Below, piece after piece: positions 48,408 to 57,925 of a stretch of DNA of 64,000 nt. Every line of letters begins with the position of its first letter. Position 1 is the stretch's first letter. The DNA is taken from the NCBI GenBank assembly GCA_947178125.1, contig CAMWXB010000005.1:1-64000 (forward strand), read 5' to 3'. The notes below the pieces were generated by a model, which was not told where the DNA came from, searched no databases, and saw only the letters and a program-made list of their open reading frames with translations. A program made the translations under genes and the position numbers. Origin of the DNA: an uncultured Lachnospiraceae bacterium (GTDB taxonomy: Bacteria; Bacillota; Clostridia; Lachnospirales; Lachnospiraceae).

Positions 48408-50009
48408 TCAGACTATGGGAGACATTTTTACATCGCCGCCCGATTTTATAAATTTACAATACTGCGTTTCCCTTTGTACCGTCATAGAGACATCACCAAT
48501 ACAGATTTTTGTCCCCGGATGCACAGTGTCCCTGACAACGACACATGCCCCGCTATTTCCCTTCATCTGGCTCTGCAGCCGCTCCATTTCCTCAACCATC
48601 TCAGCGACCTGTTGTGATTTTATCTGATTGGCCTCTACTAATGTCTGTAAATACTGGAGCTGCTCCGGCGACAGTTTTACACCCTGTGCTATCTTTTTCT
48701 TCGTAGAGATCAAAATCTGTTGAATAGACTGTATTTCTTTGTGCTCTTCTTCAATCTGCTTCTGAATCTCCTGTAATCTGACAGTCAGATTCGGGTCGAT
48801 GCCGACCTCCACTACTGTGTCCGCTCCCATTGCCGAACCGAGCGTCTTCACATTAACACTGTTCACTGCACAGACGCTGCCGCCGGTAATAAAGCCTTTT
48901 CTGCCGTCGATATTTACTTCGGTTCCTGCCATCAGCCGGCTGTGCAGAACGGATTCGGATGCAATATAGCCGTCAGCCTGCGCGAATACACTCTGCAAAA
49001 ATTTGGAAATAATGTTACCCCCCGCTTTCAGGGAACCTTTTCCCATACCATTCACACCGCGGGCGATGATAATATTCTCTCCCGCTTCCAGCACAGCGCC
49101 CTCTACAACACCTTTTACCTCGATATTGCCCTTCGCCTTTACCTGAAAATTCGTTCCTACATTTCCATTAACCTGAACACTTCCTTCATAATCTATATTA
49201 CCGGTCGAATTATCAACATTTTCCACGGTCAGGACATCAGAAACGAAAACATTATCTTCAATCAATTCCACATGGCCGTTGACCATGGATACCAATGTCG
49301 TATTATCCTCAGAAATTTCTATATTATTACCGTATTTTAAAACCGCCTTTTTGACGTCCCGCGGTTTCAGCCTCTGTCCGAGCAGATTCATGCCGTCTTT
49401 TCCGGGGTCTTCCGGAATCAGCCTTGCCAGAACATCCCCTTTATCGCAATGCTGCACGACATTCAGCTGAAAAAAATCCACGCTGCCGTCTTCTTTTAAA
49501 GCCGGTTTTGCTTTTCTATCCGTATTAAAATAATATTTAATATAGGCATCCGTGCCCTGCACAGGCTCCGTCCCCTGTGCAACGAGAATATCTTTACAGT
49601 AATCACGCCGCTTTGCAAAACATTCCCTGATCACATCCATCAGAATACCATGCCGGATTCCCCTGATTTCCAGATCCGTGATCAACTCATCTGCCGTCAT
49701 CAGTTCTCCGCCGATAGAAGGTGCATAAAATCTGACATATGCACACATATTATCAGGCGTTATCGTAAACTTATAGCACTCCCGCTCCGGGAGCGTTGTA
49801 CGTCTTTCCAGCAATACAGCCATTTTTTTCTCAGCCGATGCTGCGACTGCCTTGTAAAGAAGATTCTTGTCATATACAATATCTTTCATTGACAGATATT
49901 CTGTCACGTCATTTATGGAAATGGCATCGCCTTCCTCTGTGGGCGGAATCAGCTGAATACCAGTCTTTCCTTCCTCGTGCATTAGTCTAAAATATCCGTT
50001 CATGCTCAC
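48408..50009 (-). CDS. FapA-family (DUF342) polymerising protein
   Basis: The 533-residue protein has the FapA layout: an N-terminal domain, a central right-handed beta-helix with repeating G-N-V/G-N-I turns (about 260-380), and a C-terminal coiled coil (about 400-470). FapA proteins occur next to fliA and cheD/cheC genes in many Firmicutes; their role is not settled. Confidence 0.85.
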   Translation of the reverse strand: MSMNGYFRLMHEEGKTGIQLIPPTEEGDAISINDVTEYLSMKDIVYDKNLLYKAVAASAEKKMAVLLERRTTLPERECYKFTITPDNMCAYVRFYAPSIGGELMTADELITDLEIRGIRHGILMDVIRECFAKRRDYCKDILVAQGTEPVQGTDAYIKYYFNTDRKAKPALKEDGSVDFFQLNVVQHCDKGDVLARLIPEDPGKDGMNLLGQRLKPRDVKKAVLKYGNNIEISEDNTTLVSMVNGHVELIEDNVFVSDVLTVENVDNSTGNIDYEGSVQVNGNVGTNFQVKAKGNIEVKGVVEGAVLEAGENIIIARGVNGMGKGSLKAGGNIISKFLQSVFAQADGYIASESVLHSRLMAGTEVNIDGRKGFITGGSVCAVNSVNVKTLGSAMGADTVVEVGIDPNLTVRLQEIQKQIEEEHKEIQSIQQILISTKKKIAQGVKLSPEQLQYLQTLVEANQIKSQQVAEMVEEMERLQSQMKGNSGACVVVRDTVHPGTKICIGDVSMTVQRETQYCKFIKSGGDVKMSPIV

Positions 50010-50041
50010 CTCTTATCCAGGGCACCATTGTAAACCAGTCG

Positions 50042-50818
50042 TTACCGTTCCGTAAGAATACCCATATAATTTCCCAGTTTGCTTTTCATTTTTTGTAAAG
50101 CTCTTGTGTGCAGCTGGGAAGTTCTGGACTCAGAAACTTCCAGTATGCTGCTGATTTCCTTCAAAGTCAGATCTTCATAATAATACAGCACGATGACTTT
50201 CCGCTCTTTCTCTGTCAGGAGTTCTAATGCTCCTGCCAGAATGCGCTTTAATTCATCCCGCTCAATTACCGCTTCAGGTTCATCGAACTGCGCCTTACGG
50301 TTAAAGTTGTTGTCGTTTGGAATTTCACTTCCCTGCTCCAAAAACTCATTCAGAGAAATCACATTCGTTATCTTCATCTGGGACTGCCAGTCAACATATT
50401 CTTCATTAGAAATCCCCAGATTTTGAGCTATCTCTTCGTCAGTCGCGCTTCTCCCGCACCTCGCCTCGATTTCCCTGATCGCCGTATCAATTTTTTTCTG
50501 TTTCTGCCGGATTGTCCTCGGAATCCAATCCATTTTTCGTATCTGGTCTAAAATTGCACCCCGGATGCGTAAACTGGCATATGTCTCAAATTTAACGTCC
50601 TTCAGCGCATCAAATTTATCAATCGCATCAATTAATCCAAAGATTCCATAGCTGACCAGATCTTCATATTCCACATTATATCCGAGATACATACTCAGAC
50701 GGCCTGCGACCATCTTCACAAGCGGGGCGTATTCCAATATGATTTTTTCCCTCACCGCGGAAGATCTGGTCTTATCATATTCTTCCCAAAGTTTCTTTCT
50801 GCCTGCTTCGTCCATCAC
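50042..50818 (-). CDS. fliA: Flagellar sigma factor sigma-28 (FliA/SigD)
   Basis: The 258-residue sigma factor has region 2 (E-D-L-V-S-Y-G-I-F-G-L-I-D-A-I-D-K-F), region 3 and region 4 with L-T-L-K-E-I-S-S-I-L-E-V-S-E-S-R. It directs RNA polymerase to late flagellar and motility genes. It belongs to the same operon as the chemotaxis genes. Confidence 0.96.
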   Translation of the reverse strand: MMDEAGRKKLWEEYDKTRSSAVREKIILEYAPLVKMVAGRLSMYLGYNVEYEDLVSYGIFGLIDAIDKFDALKDVKFETYASLRIRGAILDQIRKMDWIPRTIRQKQKKIDTAIREIEARCGRSATDEEIAQNLGISNEEYVDWQSQMKITNVISLNEFLEQGSEIPNDNNFNRKAQFDEPEAVIERDELKRILAGALELLTEKERKVIVLYYYEDLTLKEISSILEVSESRTSQLHTRALQKMKSKLGNYMGILTER

Positions 50819-50844
50819 ATTTCCCCACTATACCGGGCGCCCTG

Positions 50845-51324
50845 TCAGAAAATCAACTCTTCGTCATCACGACTCAGCTGCTTTTCCTGTGCCGCCTTAC
50901 CGGCCCCTTTCGGCTCCTTAAATTTTTCTGTACCGCTTGCTTCATCAAGCTCCTTCTCGTATACTTCACCCGCTTCCCTGCGTTCCTTTTCAATCTGTGC
51001 TTCAAAACGGTCCAACATCCATTTCAGCACCTCGCCTGCTATGAAAAAGGCAATTAACACCAACAACAATATAACAAGCATATCTTTTGATTTATAATGC
51101 AGCATAAACATCGTAATGCTGGTTATCGCGCCTGCCAGAAGCATGACAAAAGGTGGAATCAGTTTTCTCTTCTTTGCCCGCATCTCCGCCTTTTTCTCTT
51201 CCAGTTCACGCTCTCTTGCTTTTTCTCTTTCGAGTTCAGCAATATCCGTTATAAACTCCGGTTCGCCCTGTTCCAGCGCTTCCTGCTCCAGTTCTTCCTG
51301 TTCTTCTTTTTTCAATTTCCGCAC
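50845..51324 (-). CDS. Small membrane protein with charged coiled N terminus (159 aa)
   Basis: Unrecognised. The first 55 residues are Glu/Lys-rich and helical; two membrane helices follow at about 55-75 and 82-100, then an acidic tail. It lies between cheD and fliA in the motility operon, where similar small membrane proteins are usual in Lachnospiraceae. Confidence 0.65.
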   Translation of the reverse strand: MRKLKKEEQEELEQEALEQGEPEFITDIAELEREKARERELEEKKAEMRAKKRKLIPPFVMLLAGAITSITMFMLHYKSKDMLVILLLVLIAFFIAGEVLKWMLDRFEAQIEKERREAGEVYEKELDEASGTEKFKEPKGAGKAAQEKQLSRDDEELIF

Positions 51325-51357
51325 CCCTTAGCCGCTTCAGCGGACACCATAACAGTT

Positions 51358-51846
51358 TTAAATTATTTTCTCCGGCTTTCCGACTGCACGGATTACAAAG
51401 TCGCCCGTTTCCGGATAAAAAATAACAGTCCTACCATAATTTGCTCCCGTATCCTGTGCCAGAATCGGTATCCTTAGCTGCGCAAGCTTCCTCTTTGTAG
51501 CCTCTACATTTCTTTCTCCCACACGAGTCGCCTCAGAGTTCCCTCCCTGGAAAGAGAACATTTGAGCGCCGCCCGCAATCTTTGCTACCAGTCTTGTTCT
51601 GTTCGCCCCTTTAGCTACAACCCTTTTTACCAGTTCCTCTATTCCCGTATCGGCAAATTTAGGAATATTGCTGTTATTTCTGATTGCTGTGCTATCGGGA
51701 AGCATAATATGTGCCAGTCCCCCTATTTTTGTCACAGGGTCCCTCACTGCAATTCCTACGCACGAACCAAGTCCCAGTGTCGTAATTCCATTGGGACTAA
51801 CACATACATTCAAATCGGCCATACCGACCTTTATCACCTCAGCCAT
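51358..51846 (-). CDS. cheD: Chemoreceptor glutamine deamidase CheD
   Basis: The 162-residue enzyme deamidates receptor glutamines and stimulates CheC. Catalytic Cys29 lies in G-L-G-S-C-V-G-I and His in G-L-A-H-I-M-L-P. The N-terminal V-G-M-A-D-L matches the family. It follows cheC, its partner, by 33 bases. Confidence 0.95.
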   Translation of the reverse strand: MAEVIKVGMADLNVCVSPNGITTLGLGSCVGIAVRDPVTKIGGLAHIMLPDSTAIRNNSNIPKFADTGIEELVKRVVAKGANRTRLVAKIAGGAQMFSFQGGNSEATRVGERNVEATKRKLAQLRIPILAQDTGANYGRTVIFYPETGDFVIRAVGKPEKII

Positions 51847-51879
51847 TTCCTGAATCTCCCACTTTCATTGTCAGTATTA

Positions 51880-52503
51880 TTAAACCGACATACCTAATGC
51901 CGATAATATTTTACCATATGACTCCATATCCGGAATCAATATAAAATACCCATCTATTGCTACATCATCAAAAAACTGCGTCTGTATCAACAGCATTCTA
52001 TCGCCGACAGCTCCGAACTGGATTGCCGGCACACTCATAATGGCACCTGCCATATCCACCGCAATATCCGGTATCGTAGGAAATATCTTCAAATTCGTCA
52101 AAGAAGAAAGCGAATTTAAATATGCTCCCGTAATGATATTTCCTACCTCTTTCATTGCGGAAAATTCCATCTCGGAGAAATCATCCCCTTCCATTTCCAT
52201 CCCCATCAACTTCGATACGAGAAATCTGGCGGAATTTTTCTCAAGAAGGAACATAATACTCCCTGTAATATCCCCTTCTACTCCAAGATAAATGCCGGCC
52301 ATGATCTGCTCTTCACCACCCATTGCCATGCCTACTTCCTTAAATTCCAACAGGCCTACCTTGGGTACCGACATATCCACTTTGCATTGCAGCATCTCTG
52401 CCAACGCTGTAGTCGCGTTTCCTGCACCGATATTCCCCAGTTCTCTCAGAATATCGAAATATTCCTGAGACATTTGATCAAAATTCAATTCACTCACAAA
52501 CAA
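51880..52503 (-). CDS. cheC: CheY-P phosphatase CheC
   Basis: The 207-residue protein has both CheC active sites: E-L-G-N-I-G-A-G-N near 20 and E-V-G-N-I-I-T-G-A near 117, each with the Glu and Asn that dephosphorylate CheY-P. Two sites distinguish it from CheX. It is encoded in the order cheW-cheC-cheD. Confidence 0.94.
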   Translation of the reverse strand: MFVSELNFDQMSQEYFDILRELGNIGAGNATTALAEMLQCKVDMSVPKVGLLEFKEVGMAMGGEEQIMAGIYLGVEGDITGSIMFLLEKNSARFLVSKLMGMEMEGDDFSEMEFSAMKEVGNIITGAYLNSLSSLTNLKIFPTIPDIAVDMAGAIMSVPAIQFGAVGDRMLLIQTQFFDDVAIDGYFILIPDMESYGKILSALGMSV

Positions 52504-52508
52504 ACCTC

Positions 52509-52961
52509 CTAAGAATTTTCCGGAACGACCAGATTCAAATCCAAAAGCGAAATCAGGCCGCCCTCATATTTTCCAATTCCGTAAATAAAATTATCTTTCT
52601 CATCTTTGGAAGCATAGGCAACTTTTTCAATCTGCGCCATCTCCAAAGTAACTACTTCTTTTACCTCATCCACGATAATACCGATCATCCCCTGCTGCTC
52701 CATTTTAATAACGATGATCCTGCTTGATTTGGTAACGACATCTTCCTCCAGTCCCATTTTGATTCGAATACTCATAACAGGGAGAACTTCCCCACGCAGA
52801 TTAATAACGCCTTTTAAATAAGAAGCGACCTTCGGTACTCTCGTAATCTTCTGCATTCTCAGAATATTATCGATATATTTGATATCAATGCCATACTGTT
52901 CTTCGCCCAGTTTGATAACGATGAACTGAGTTGTATCATTAACCGCTTTTAATTCTTCCAT
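52509..52961 (-). CDS. cheW: Chemotaxis coupling protein CheW
   Basis: The 150-residue SH3-like protein links receptors to CheA. Typical signature: F-I-V-I-K-L-G-E-E-Q-Y-G-I-D and, near 60, G-V-I-N-L-R-G-E-V-L-P-V. It lies 19 bases after cheA. Confidence 0.95.
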   Translation of the reverse strand: MEELKAVNDTTQFIVIKLGEEQYGIDIKYIDNILRMQKITRVPKVASYLKGVINLRGEVLPVMSIRIKMGLEEDVVTKSSRIIVIKMEQQGMIGIIVDEVKEVVTLEMAQIEKVAYASKDEKDNFIYGIGKYEGGLISLLDLNLVVPENS

Positions 52962-52980
52962 TCTACCGTCTCTCCTTCCC

Positions 52981-55146
52981 TTACATCAGTGCATTCGCAT
53001 CCAGAATCAATGCCACTTCACCGTCACCGAGAATCGTTGCACCGCTGATGATCTTACACTTGTTGATATACTTGCCCATCGATTTGATAACGATTTCCTG
53101 CTGTCCGATCAGTTCATCGACTACCAGACCGGCATACTTATCGCCTTTCTTGACAATAACCACAACAAGATTCTCATTCGGATCCTTCGTACTCTCAATA
53201 TCCAGAATTTCTGTCATACGGATCAGCGGAATGACAAGATCTCTTAAATGAATGACTTCTTTGTTCTGCACCAATTTTACATCCGATGCGGGAATATCTT
53301 CCAGTGTCTGAATGGAGCCAAGAGAAATCGCATATTTCTCGCCTCCGATAACGACCATAAGAGCCTGGATGATCGCGAGAGTCAGCGGAAGTCTGATGAT
53401 CCAGGTACTTCCCTCCCCCAGCTTCGTCTTTACTTCCACTTCGCCACTCAAAGCTTCAATCTTCGATTTGACAACATCCAGGCCAACGCCTCTTCCGGAA
53501 ACATCGGATACTGTCTTCGCTGTAGAGAATCCGGCATTGAACAGCAGATCGATGATTTCCTTCTCGGTCATGATCTCCGCCTGTTCAGGCGTAATAACAC
53601 CACGCTCAATTCCTTTATTCTTAACAGACTCCGTATCGATACCGTTACCGTCATCCCTTACTTCGATGACAACATTATTGCCATCCTGATAAGCATCCAG
53701 GAAAATAGAACCAACTTCCGGCTTTCCTCTTTCCTTACGCACTTCTGCGGACTCCAGACCATGATCTGCCGAATTACGGAGCAGGTGCATCAACGGGTCG
53801 CCGATTTCATCCACAACAGTACGGTCGAGTTCCGTTTCCTCACCGGACATATACAATTCCATCTTTTTATCGAGTTTCTTGGACAAATCCCGAATCATAC
53901 GCGGGAACTTTGTTACAACGCTTTCAATCGGCACCATTCGTACCTTCATAACAGATTCATGAAGAGATGTCGTAACGCTCTCAAGGTACTCAATCTGGTC
54001 ATTCACTTCCGAATTGGCATTGCCTTCCACTGTCGCTGAAGCCGATACAAGGGAATTCTTTGCGATGATCAACTCACTGACAAGGTTCATCAGTGTATCC
54101 AGTTTTTCAATATCTACCCTGACGGTTCTATTAACGATCGGCTTTCCTGTTGCCGGTTTCTTATCATTCTTTCCGGCCGGCGCCGCTTTCGCAGGTGCCT
54201 GCGCGGATGTTTCCGCCGCTTTCTGTACTTCTGCCTTGGCAGGTACCTCTTTGACCGGCTCTTCCTTAGCAGATACCGCCTGAACCGATTTCTCTTCTTT
54301 AACCGCCTTCTCTTCCACGGCAGCGTGCTCTTCTTCCTGCTGTTGTGCTGACGCCTGTTTGCCGGTCTCGCAAACACCGCCGACAACATCATCAATTTCG
54401 GATACGCACTTGGCTGCCTGAACTACCTTTTCAAGAGATTCATCCGTCACAACGATCAGACTGAAGTCCAGATCGAACTTCTCATCTTCAATATCCTGTG
54501 CCGAAGGATTAGACGAAATAATCTCACCAAATTCCTCTACTGCCTTGAACACAAGAAATGCCCTCGCAGCTTTCAAAATACAGGCTTCCTGCACCTTTAC
54601 CGTCAATCCATAGGCTTTTTTACCCTGATGCAGTGCTTCTGCAATGACTGTTTTCTCGGTGTCGCCAAGTTTCATTTCCTGCCACTTCTGACCTTCTGCA
54701 GGCGCTTCAGATTCTGCCGCTTTCTGCGCAGCGGGTTTCTCATCCTCTGCCTCCGGCTCAGCGCCGCCTTTCAAAATAGCATTGAGCTGCTTAATCAGAG
54801 GTTCATTGTCGTTCGTACCCTCATCAGCGCTTTCCCTGATATTCGTATTATATTCTTCAAGCGCATCAAGGCACTGGAAAAGAATATCTATCATATTCGC
54901 CTTGACCGTAATATTCCCATTACGGACCTCGGAAAAGACATTTTCCATATCATGGGTGAGATTCTGCATCCTCTTATATCCCATGGTGCCCGCCATACCT
55001 TTTAAAGAATGGGCTGCGCGGAAAATCTCATTAATCGTGTCCATGTTATCGGGTTCCTGCTCCAGGATCAGAATCTGTGTATTCAGGTTCTGAAGGTGCT
55101 CGTTTGTTTCATCAAGGAAAATTTCCAAATACTGGCTAACATCCAT
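52981..55146 (-). CDS. cheA: Chemotaxis histidine kinase CheA
   Basis: The 721-residue kinase has an HPt domain with phosphorylated His46 (A-A-H-S-L-K-G), a response-regulator-binding region, an Ala/Glu/Lys-rich linker, a dimerisation domain, the ATPase core (D-H-G-L-E, D-D-G-N-G-I-D, G-R-G-V-G-L-D) and a C-terminal CheW-like domain. It starts one base after the cheB stop. Confidence 0.97.
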   Translation of the reverse strand: MDVSQYLEIFLDETNEHLQNLNTQILILEQEPDNMDTINEIFRAAHSLKGMAGTMGYKRMQNLTHDMENVFSEVRNGNITVKANMIDILFQCLDALEEYNTNIRESADEGTNDNEPLIKQLNAILKGGAEPEAEDEKPAAQKAAESEAPAEGQKWQEMKLGDTEKTVIAEALHQGKKAYGLTVKVQEACILKAARAFLVFKAVEEFGEIISSNPSAQDIEDEKFDLDFSLIVVTDESLEKVVQAAKCVSEIDDVVGGVCETGKQASAQQQEEEHAAVEEKAVKEEKSVQAVSAKEEPVKEVPAKAEVQKAAETSAQAPAKAAPAGKNDKKPATGKPIVNRTVRVDIEKLDTLMNLVSELIIAKNSLVSASATVEGNANSEVNDQIEYLESVTTSLHESVMKVRMVPIESVVTKFPRMIRDLSKKLDKKMELYMSGEETELDRTVVDEIGDPLMHLLRNSADHGLESAEVRKERGKPEVGSIFLDAYQDGNNVVIEVRDDGNGIDTESVKNKGIERGVITPEQAEIMTEKEIIDLLFNAGFSTAKTVSDVSGRGVGLDVVKSKIEALSGEVEVKTKLGEGSTWIIRLPLTLAIIQALMVVIGGEKYAISLGSIQTLEDIPASDVKLVQNKEVIHLRDLVIPLIRMTEILDIESTKDPNENLVVVIVKKGDKYAGLVVDELIGQQEIVIKSMGKYINKCKIISGATILGDGEVALILDANALM

Positions 55147-55147
55147 T

Positions 55148-56233
55148 TCATCTTACCCCCACGTTCATTGTAATCTCCTGCGCAATCTGGTCAAGCGGTA
55201 CAATCTGATCCGCAAGTCCCGCATTAACAATACTTCTCGGCATTCCATATACCGCACATGTACTTGCTTCCTGCGCAATGATATGCAGTTTCTTTTTTTC
55301 TTTCAGATTCTGGATTCCCTTCGTACCGTCGGCCCCCATACCAGTCATTACAACACATATGATCTGATCAAATTTGCTGTCTGCCAGTGATTCGTACATA
55401 TAATTGGCACAGGGTTTTACCCCTTCCCTGGACGGTTCATCCGAATAATGGATGCTGTATTTGCTCCCGTTTGTTACGACATTCAAATGCTTGCCGCCCA
55501 TCGCAATATAAACAACACCGGGCTCTAATACATCGCCTTCTGCGGCTTCCTTTACATGAACCTCACTTAACGTATCCAGCCGCTCCGCTAAAGATGCAGT
55601 AAAGCCAGCAGGCATATGCTGTACGATCACGACCGGCGCCTTTAACCCCTTGGGCAGCTTCGGAACAACGGCCTGCAAGGCTTTCGGTCCACCTGTAGAA
55701 CTCGCAAGCGCCACGACTTTATTACCGGAAGAAACGCCCATCCGCCTGCTCGCAAGGCTGCCCGGTCTTACCGGAGCCACACGTTCAACTTTGACCGGTG
55801 TCGGCGTAGAAGCCGGTTTATCATATGTCAGCAGTCTGGATTCTACAACAATCCCCAGCGTGTATAACAGCTTCTCTTTAAAATCGGCTGTCCGGCAGTC
55901 CATCGCCGTACCCGGTTTATGAACAAAATCCAGCGCACCGAGCTCCAGTGCATCCAGCGTCGTCTTTGCTCCTTCGCAGGTATCCGTACTGACCATCATG
56001 ACTCTTGCCTGAATCTTACGATCCTGTAATTCCTTTAACAGTTCCAGACCGTTCATACGGGGCATATTTACATCCAGAATTACCGCATCGTAACTTTTTC
56101 TGGTAAGCAGATCCAGTGCCTCCAGCCCATTCGTCGCGCGATCCTGTACATGGAATCTTTCATCACTTTCAATTATATCACAGAGTACCCTTCTCATGAG
56201 TGCAGAGTCATCAACCACTAATATATTTTTCAT
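55148..56233 (-). CDS. cheB: Chemotaxis methylesterase CheB
   Basis: The 361-residue protein has an N-terminal receiver with the phosphorylated Asp54 (V-I-L-D-V-N-M-P) and a C-terminal methylesterase with catalytic Ser in A-S-S-T-G-G-P. It demethylates receptors after CheA activation. No cheR gene is visible in the window. Confidence 0.96.
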   Translation of the reverse strand: MKNILVVDDSALMRRVLCDIIESDERFHVQDRATNGLEALDLLTRKSYDAVILDVNMPRMNGLELLKELQDRKIQARVMMVSTDTCEGAKTTLDALELGALDFVHKPGTAMDCRTADFKEKLLYTLGIVVESRLLTYDKPASTPTPVKVERVAPVRPGSLASRRMGVSSGNKVVALASSTGGPKALQAVVPKLPKGLKAPVVIVQHMPAGFTASLAERLDTLSEVHVKEAAEGDVLEPGVVYIAMGGKHLNVVTNGSKYSIHYSDEPSREGVKPCANYMYESLADSKFDQIICVVMTGMGADGTKGIQNLKEKKKLHIIAQEASTCAVYGMPRSIVNAGLADQIVPLDQIAQEITMNVGVR

Positions 56234-56268
56234 CCTGACAACCTTCCCTCTATTTTATTTTCTGAAAT

Positions 56269-57003
56269 CTAATCTATTTCATTCTGTTTTCTGATGATTT
56301 TTCGCTCTTCATTAAAGATATATTTGATAATCTCTTCTCGATTGTCTTTATCCATATTAACATATTGTACGCGGTGTTCATAAAATCCCGGCCTGTTATC
56401 CACTTCCTTGACGCTTAACACCTTGCCGTACAGATTGTATTCCTTGTTTTCTCCATTTATCCACAGAAAATATTTGCATAAGATCAGGCTTTCCACTTCA
56501 TACGCATATTCTGCCACAAAACGCAGCCCGCCGCCGCTGATATCCACAATAACGCTCCGCTGTAAAGGCAGTTCCGGCGTCAGGACTAAGGAGTTTTTCT
56601 CAAAAGCCTGCACTTCCTCTTCCTGTAACGGTCTGGAATTCATTTCCAGCGCACAGCTGAAACGGTAATATTCTCTTCTCTGATACTTTCTGAGATTGCT
56701 CGTAAGATCGAGGAGCAGACTGAACCTGTTATTATTTTTATACCTGTCCACTACCCTTGCATAACATTGGTAAAGACCATTCGGCGTAAAAAAATACAGA
56801 TCATACTCCACGTCTACCGGCAGCAATATTAATTTTGTTTTTTCCATCGGCATCGAGATTTCAATCCGGTCATCGGAAAGTATATCAACGACCTGACTCG
56901 CATAGACCTTATTTTTCTCTTCGTCATCATCCCGGTATCTTTTTGCTTTCTGAAGTTCGATCCGGCTCCCCGGCGCTATGTATTTTGAAAGTATAATTCC
57001 CAT
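56269..57003 (-). CDS. PilZ-domain flagellar brake protein (YcgR/FlgZ-like)
   Basis: The 244-residue protein has an N-terminal YcgR-like domain and a C-terminal PilZ domain with the c-di-GMP-binding pattern R-R-E-Y-Y-R and D-I-S-G-G-G. It likely slows the flagellar motor when c-di-GMP is high. Genes of this type often follow flhG in Clostridia. Confidence 0.88.
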   Translation of the reverse strand: MGIILSKYIAPGSRIELQKAKRYRDDDEEKNKVYASQVVDILSDDRIEISMPMEKTKLILLPVDVEYDLYFFTPNGLYQCYARVVDRYKNNNRFSLLLDLTSNLRKYQRREYYRFSCALEMNSRPLQEEEVQAFEKNSLVLTPELPLQRSVIVDISGGGLRFVAEYAYEVESLILCKYFLWINGENKEYNLYGKVLSVKEVDNRPGFYEHRVQYVNMDKDNREEIIKYIFNEERKIIRKQNEID

Positions 57004-57026
57004 ATTCGTTGTCCTTTTACCTGTTT

Positions 57027-57902
57027 TTATCTTTTTGATATAATATGCGAAAAAAATGCCGCCATTCCACGCTTTGTCAAAGTTTTGTTCAATTCCTTAT
57101 TCATCAACTTTGCCGCCAGCATCTCATATGCCTGCGCGGACTTACTGTCCGGATTCTGAATGGATACCGGCATCTGCTGCATAACTGCCTTTGCAAGCTG
57201 CGCATCCTGTGGTATCATGCCAAGATAGGTGATCGGAATCTTCAGGTACCTCGTAACTACCGTATCCAGCTTTTCGAACAGGATTCTGCCTTCCTGTCCG
57301 TTCTCTACTTTATTGGCAATTACCTTGACCTGCGAATCCTCTTTGGAAAACCGCGGATGTCTGTTCAAAGATTTTACAAGAGAATAGGAATCCGTGATGG
57401 AAGTCGGTTCCGGCGTTGTCACAAGCAAAATCTCACCGCTTGCCACCAGAAATTCCAAAACTGCATCGGAAATGCCCGCTCCGGTATCTACGATAATGAT
57501 ATCCGCCATCTCATCCAATTCCGTCAGGTTTTTAATAATATAATTCAGGTGATCGATGCTCAGATTCGACATACCCGCAATCCCGGAACCGCCTGAAATA
57601 AAACCAACATCCATCGGCCCCCATGTAATGATTTCCTTAATATTCTTACCCTGATAGATCAGATCGCAGAGATTATGCTTCGGAACCGCGCCAAACATTA
57701 CTTCGATATTCGCCAGTCCAAAATCCGCATCCAATATGATGACACGCTGTCCCATTTTTTTGAACTGGACAGCCAGATTAATTGCAACATTTGATTTCCC
57801 GACACCGCCTTTTCCACTTGTAACGGTGATGACTCTTGCCAATGGTCGCTGAGGCCGGCTGCCTGCCTTTATTATATTTCTCAGTTGTTCAGCCTGATCC
57901 AT
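57027..57902 (-). CDS. flhG: Flagellar number regulator FlhG (YlxH)
   Basis: The 291-residue MinD-like ATPase has the N-terminal activating motif D-Q-A-E-Q-L-R, which stimulates the FlhF GTPase, and Walker A G-K-G-G-V-G-K-S. It sets flagellar number and placement with FlhF, encoded 23 bases upstream. Confidence 0.95.
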   Translation of the reverse strand: MDQAEQLRNIIKAGSRPQRPLARVITVTSGKGGVGKSNVAINLAVQFKKMGQRVIILDADFGLANIEVMFGAVPKHNLCDLIYQGKNIKEIITWGPMDVGFISGGSGIAGMSNLSIDHLNYIIKNLTELDEMADIIIVDTGAGISDAVLEFLVASGEILLVTTPEPTSITDSYSLVKSLNRHPRFSKEDSQVKVIANKVENGQEGRILFEKLDTVVTRYLKIPITYLGMIPQDAQLAKAVMQQMPVSIQNPDSKSAQAYEMLAAKLMNKELNKTLTKRGMAAFFSHIISKR

Positions 57903-57925
57903 TTTTTCTCCTTTCTCAGGTAGTT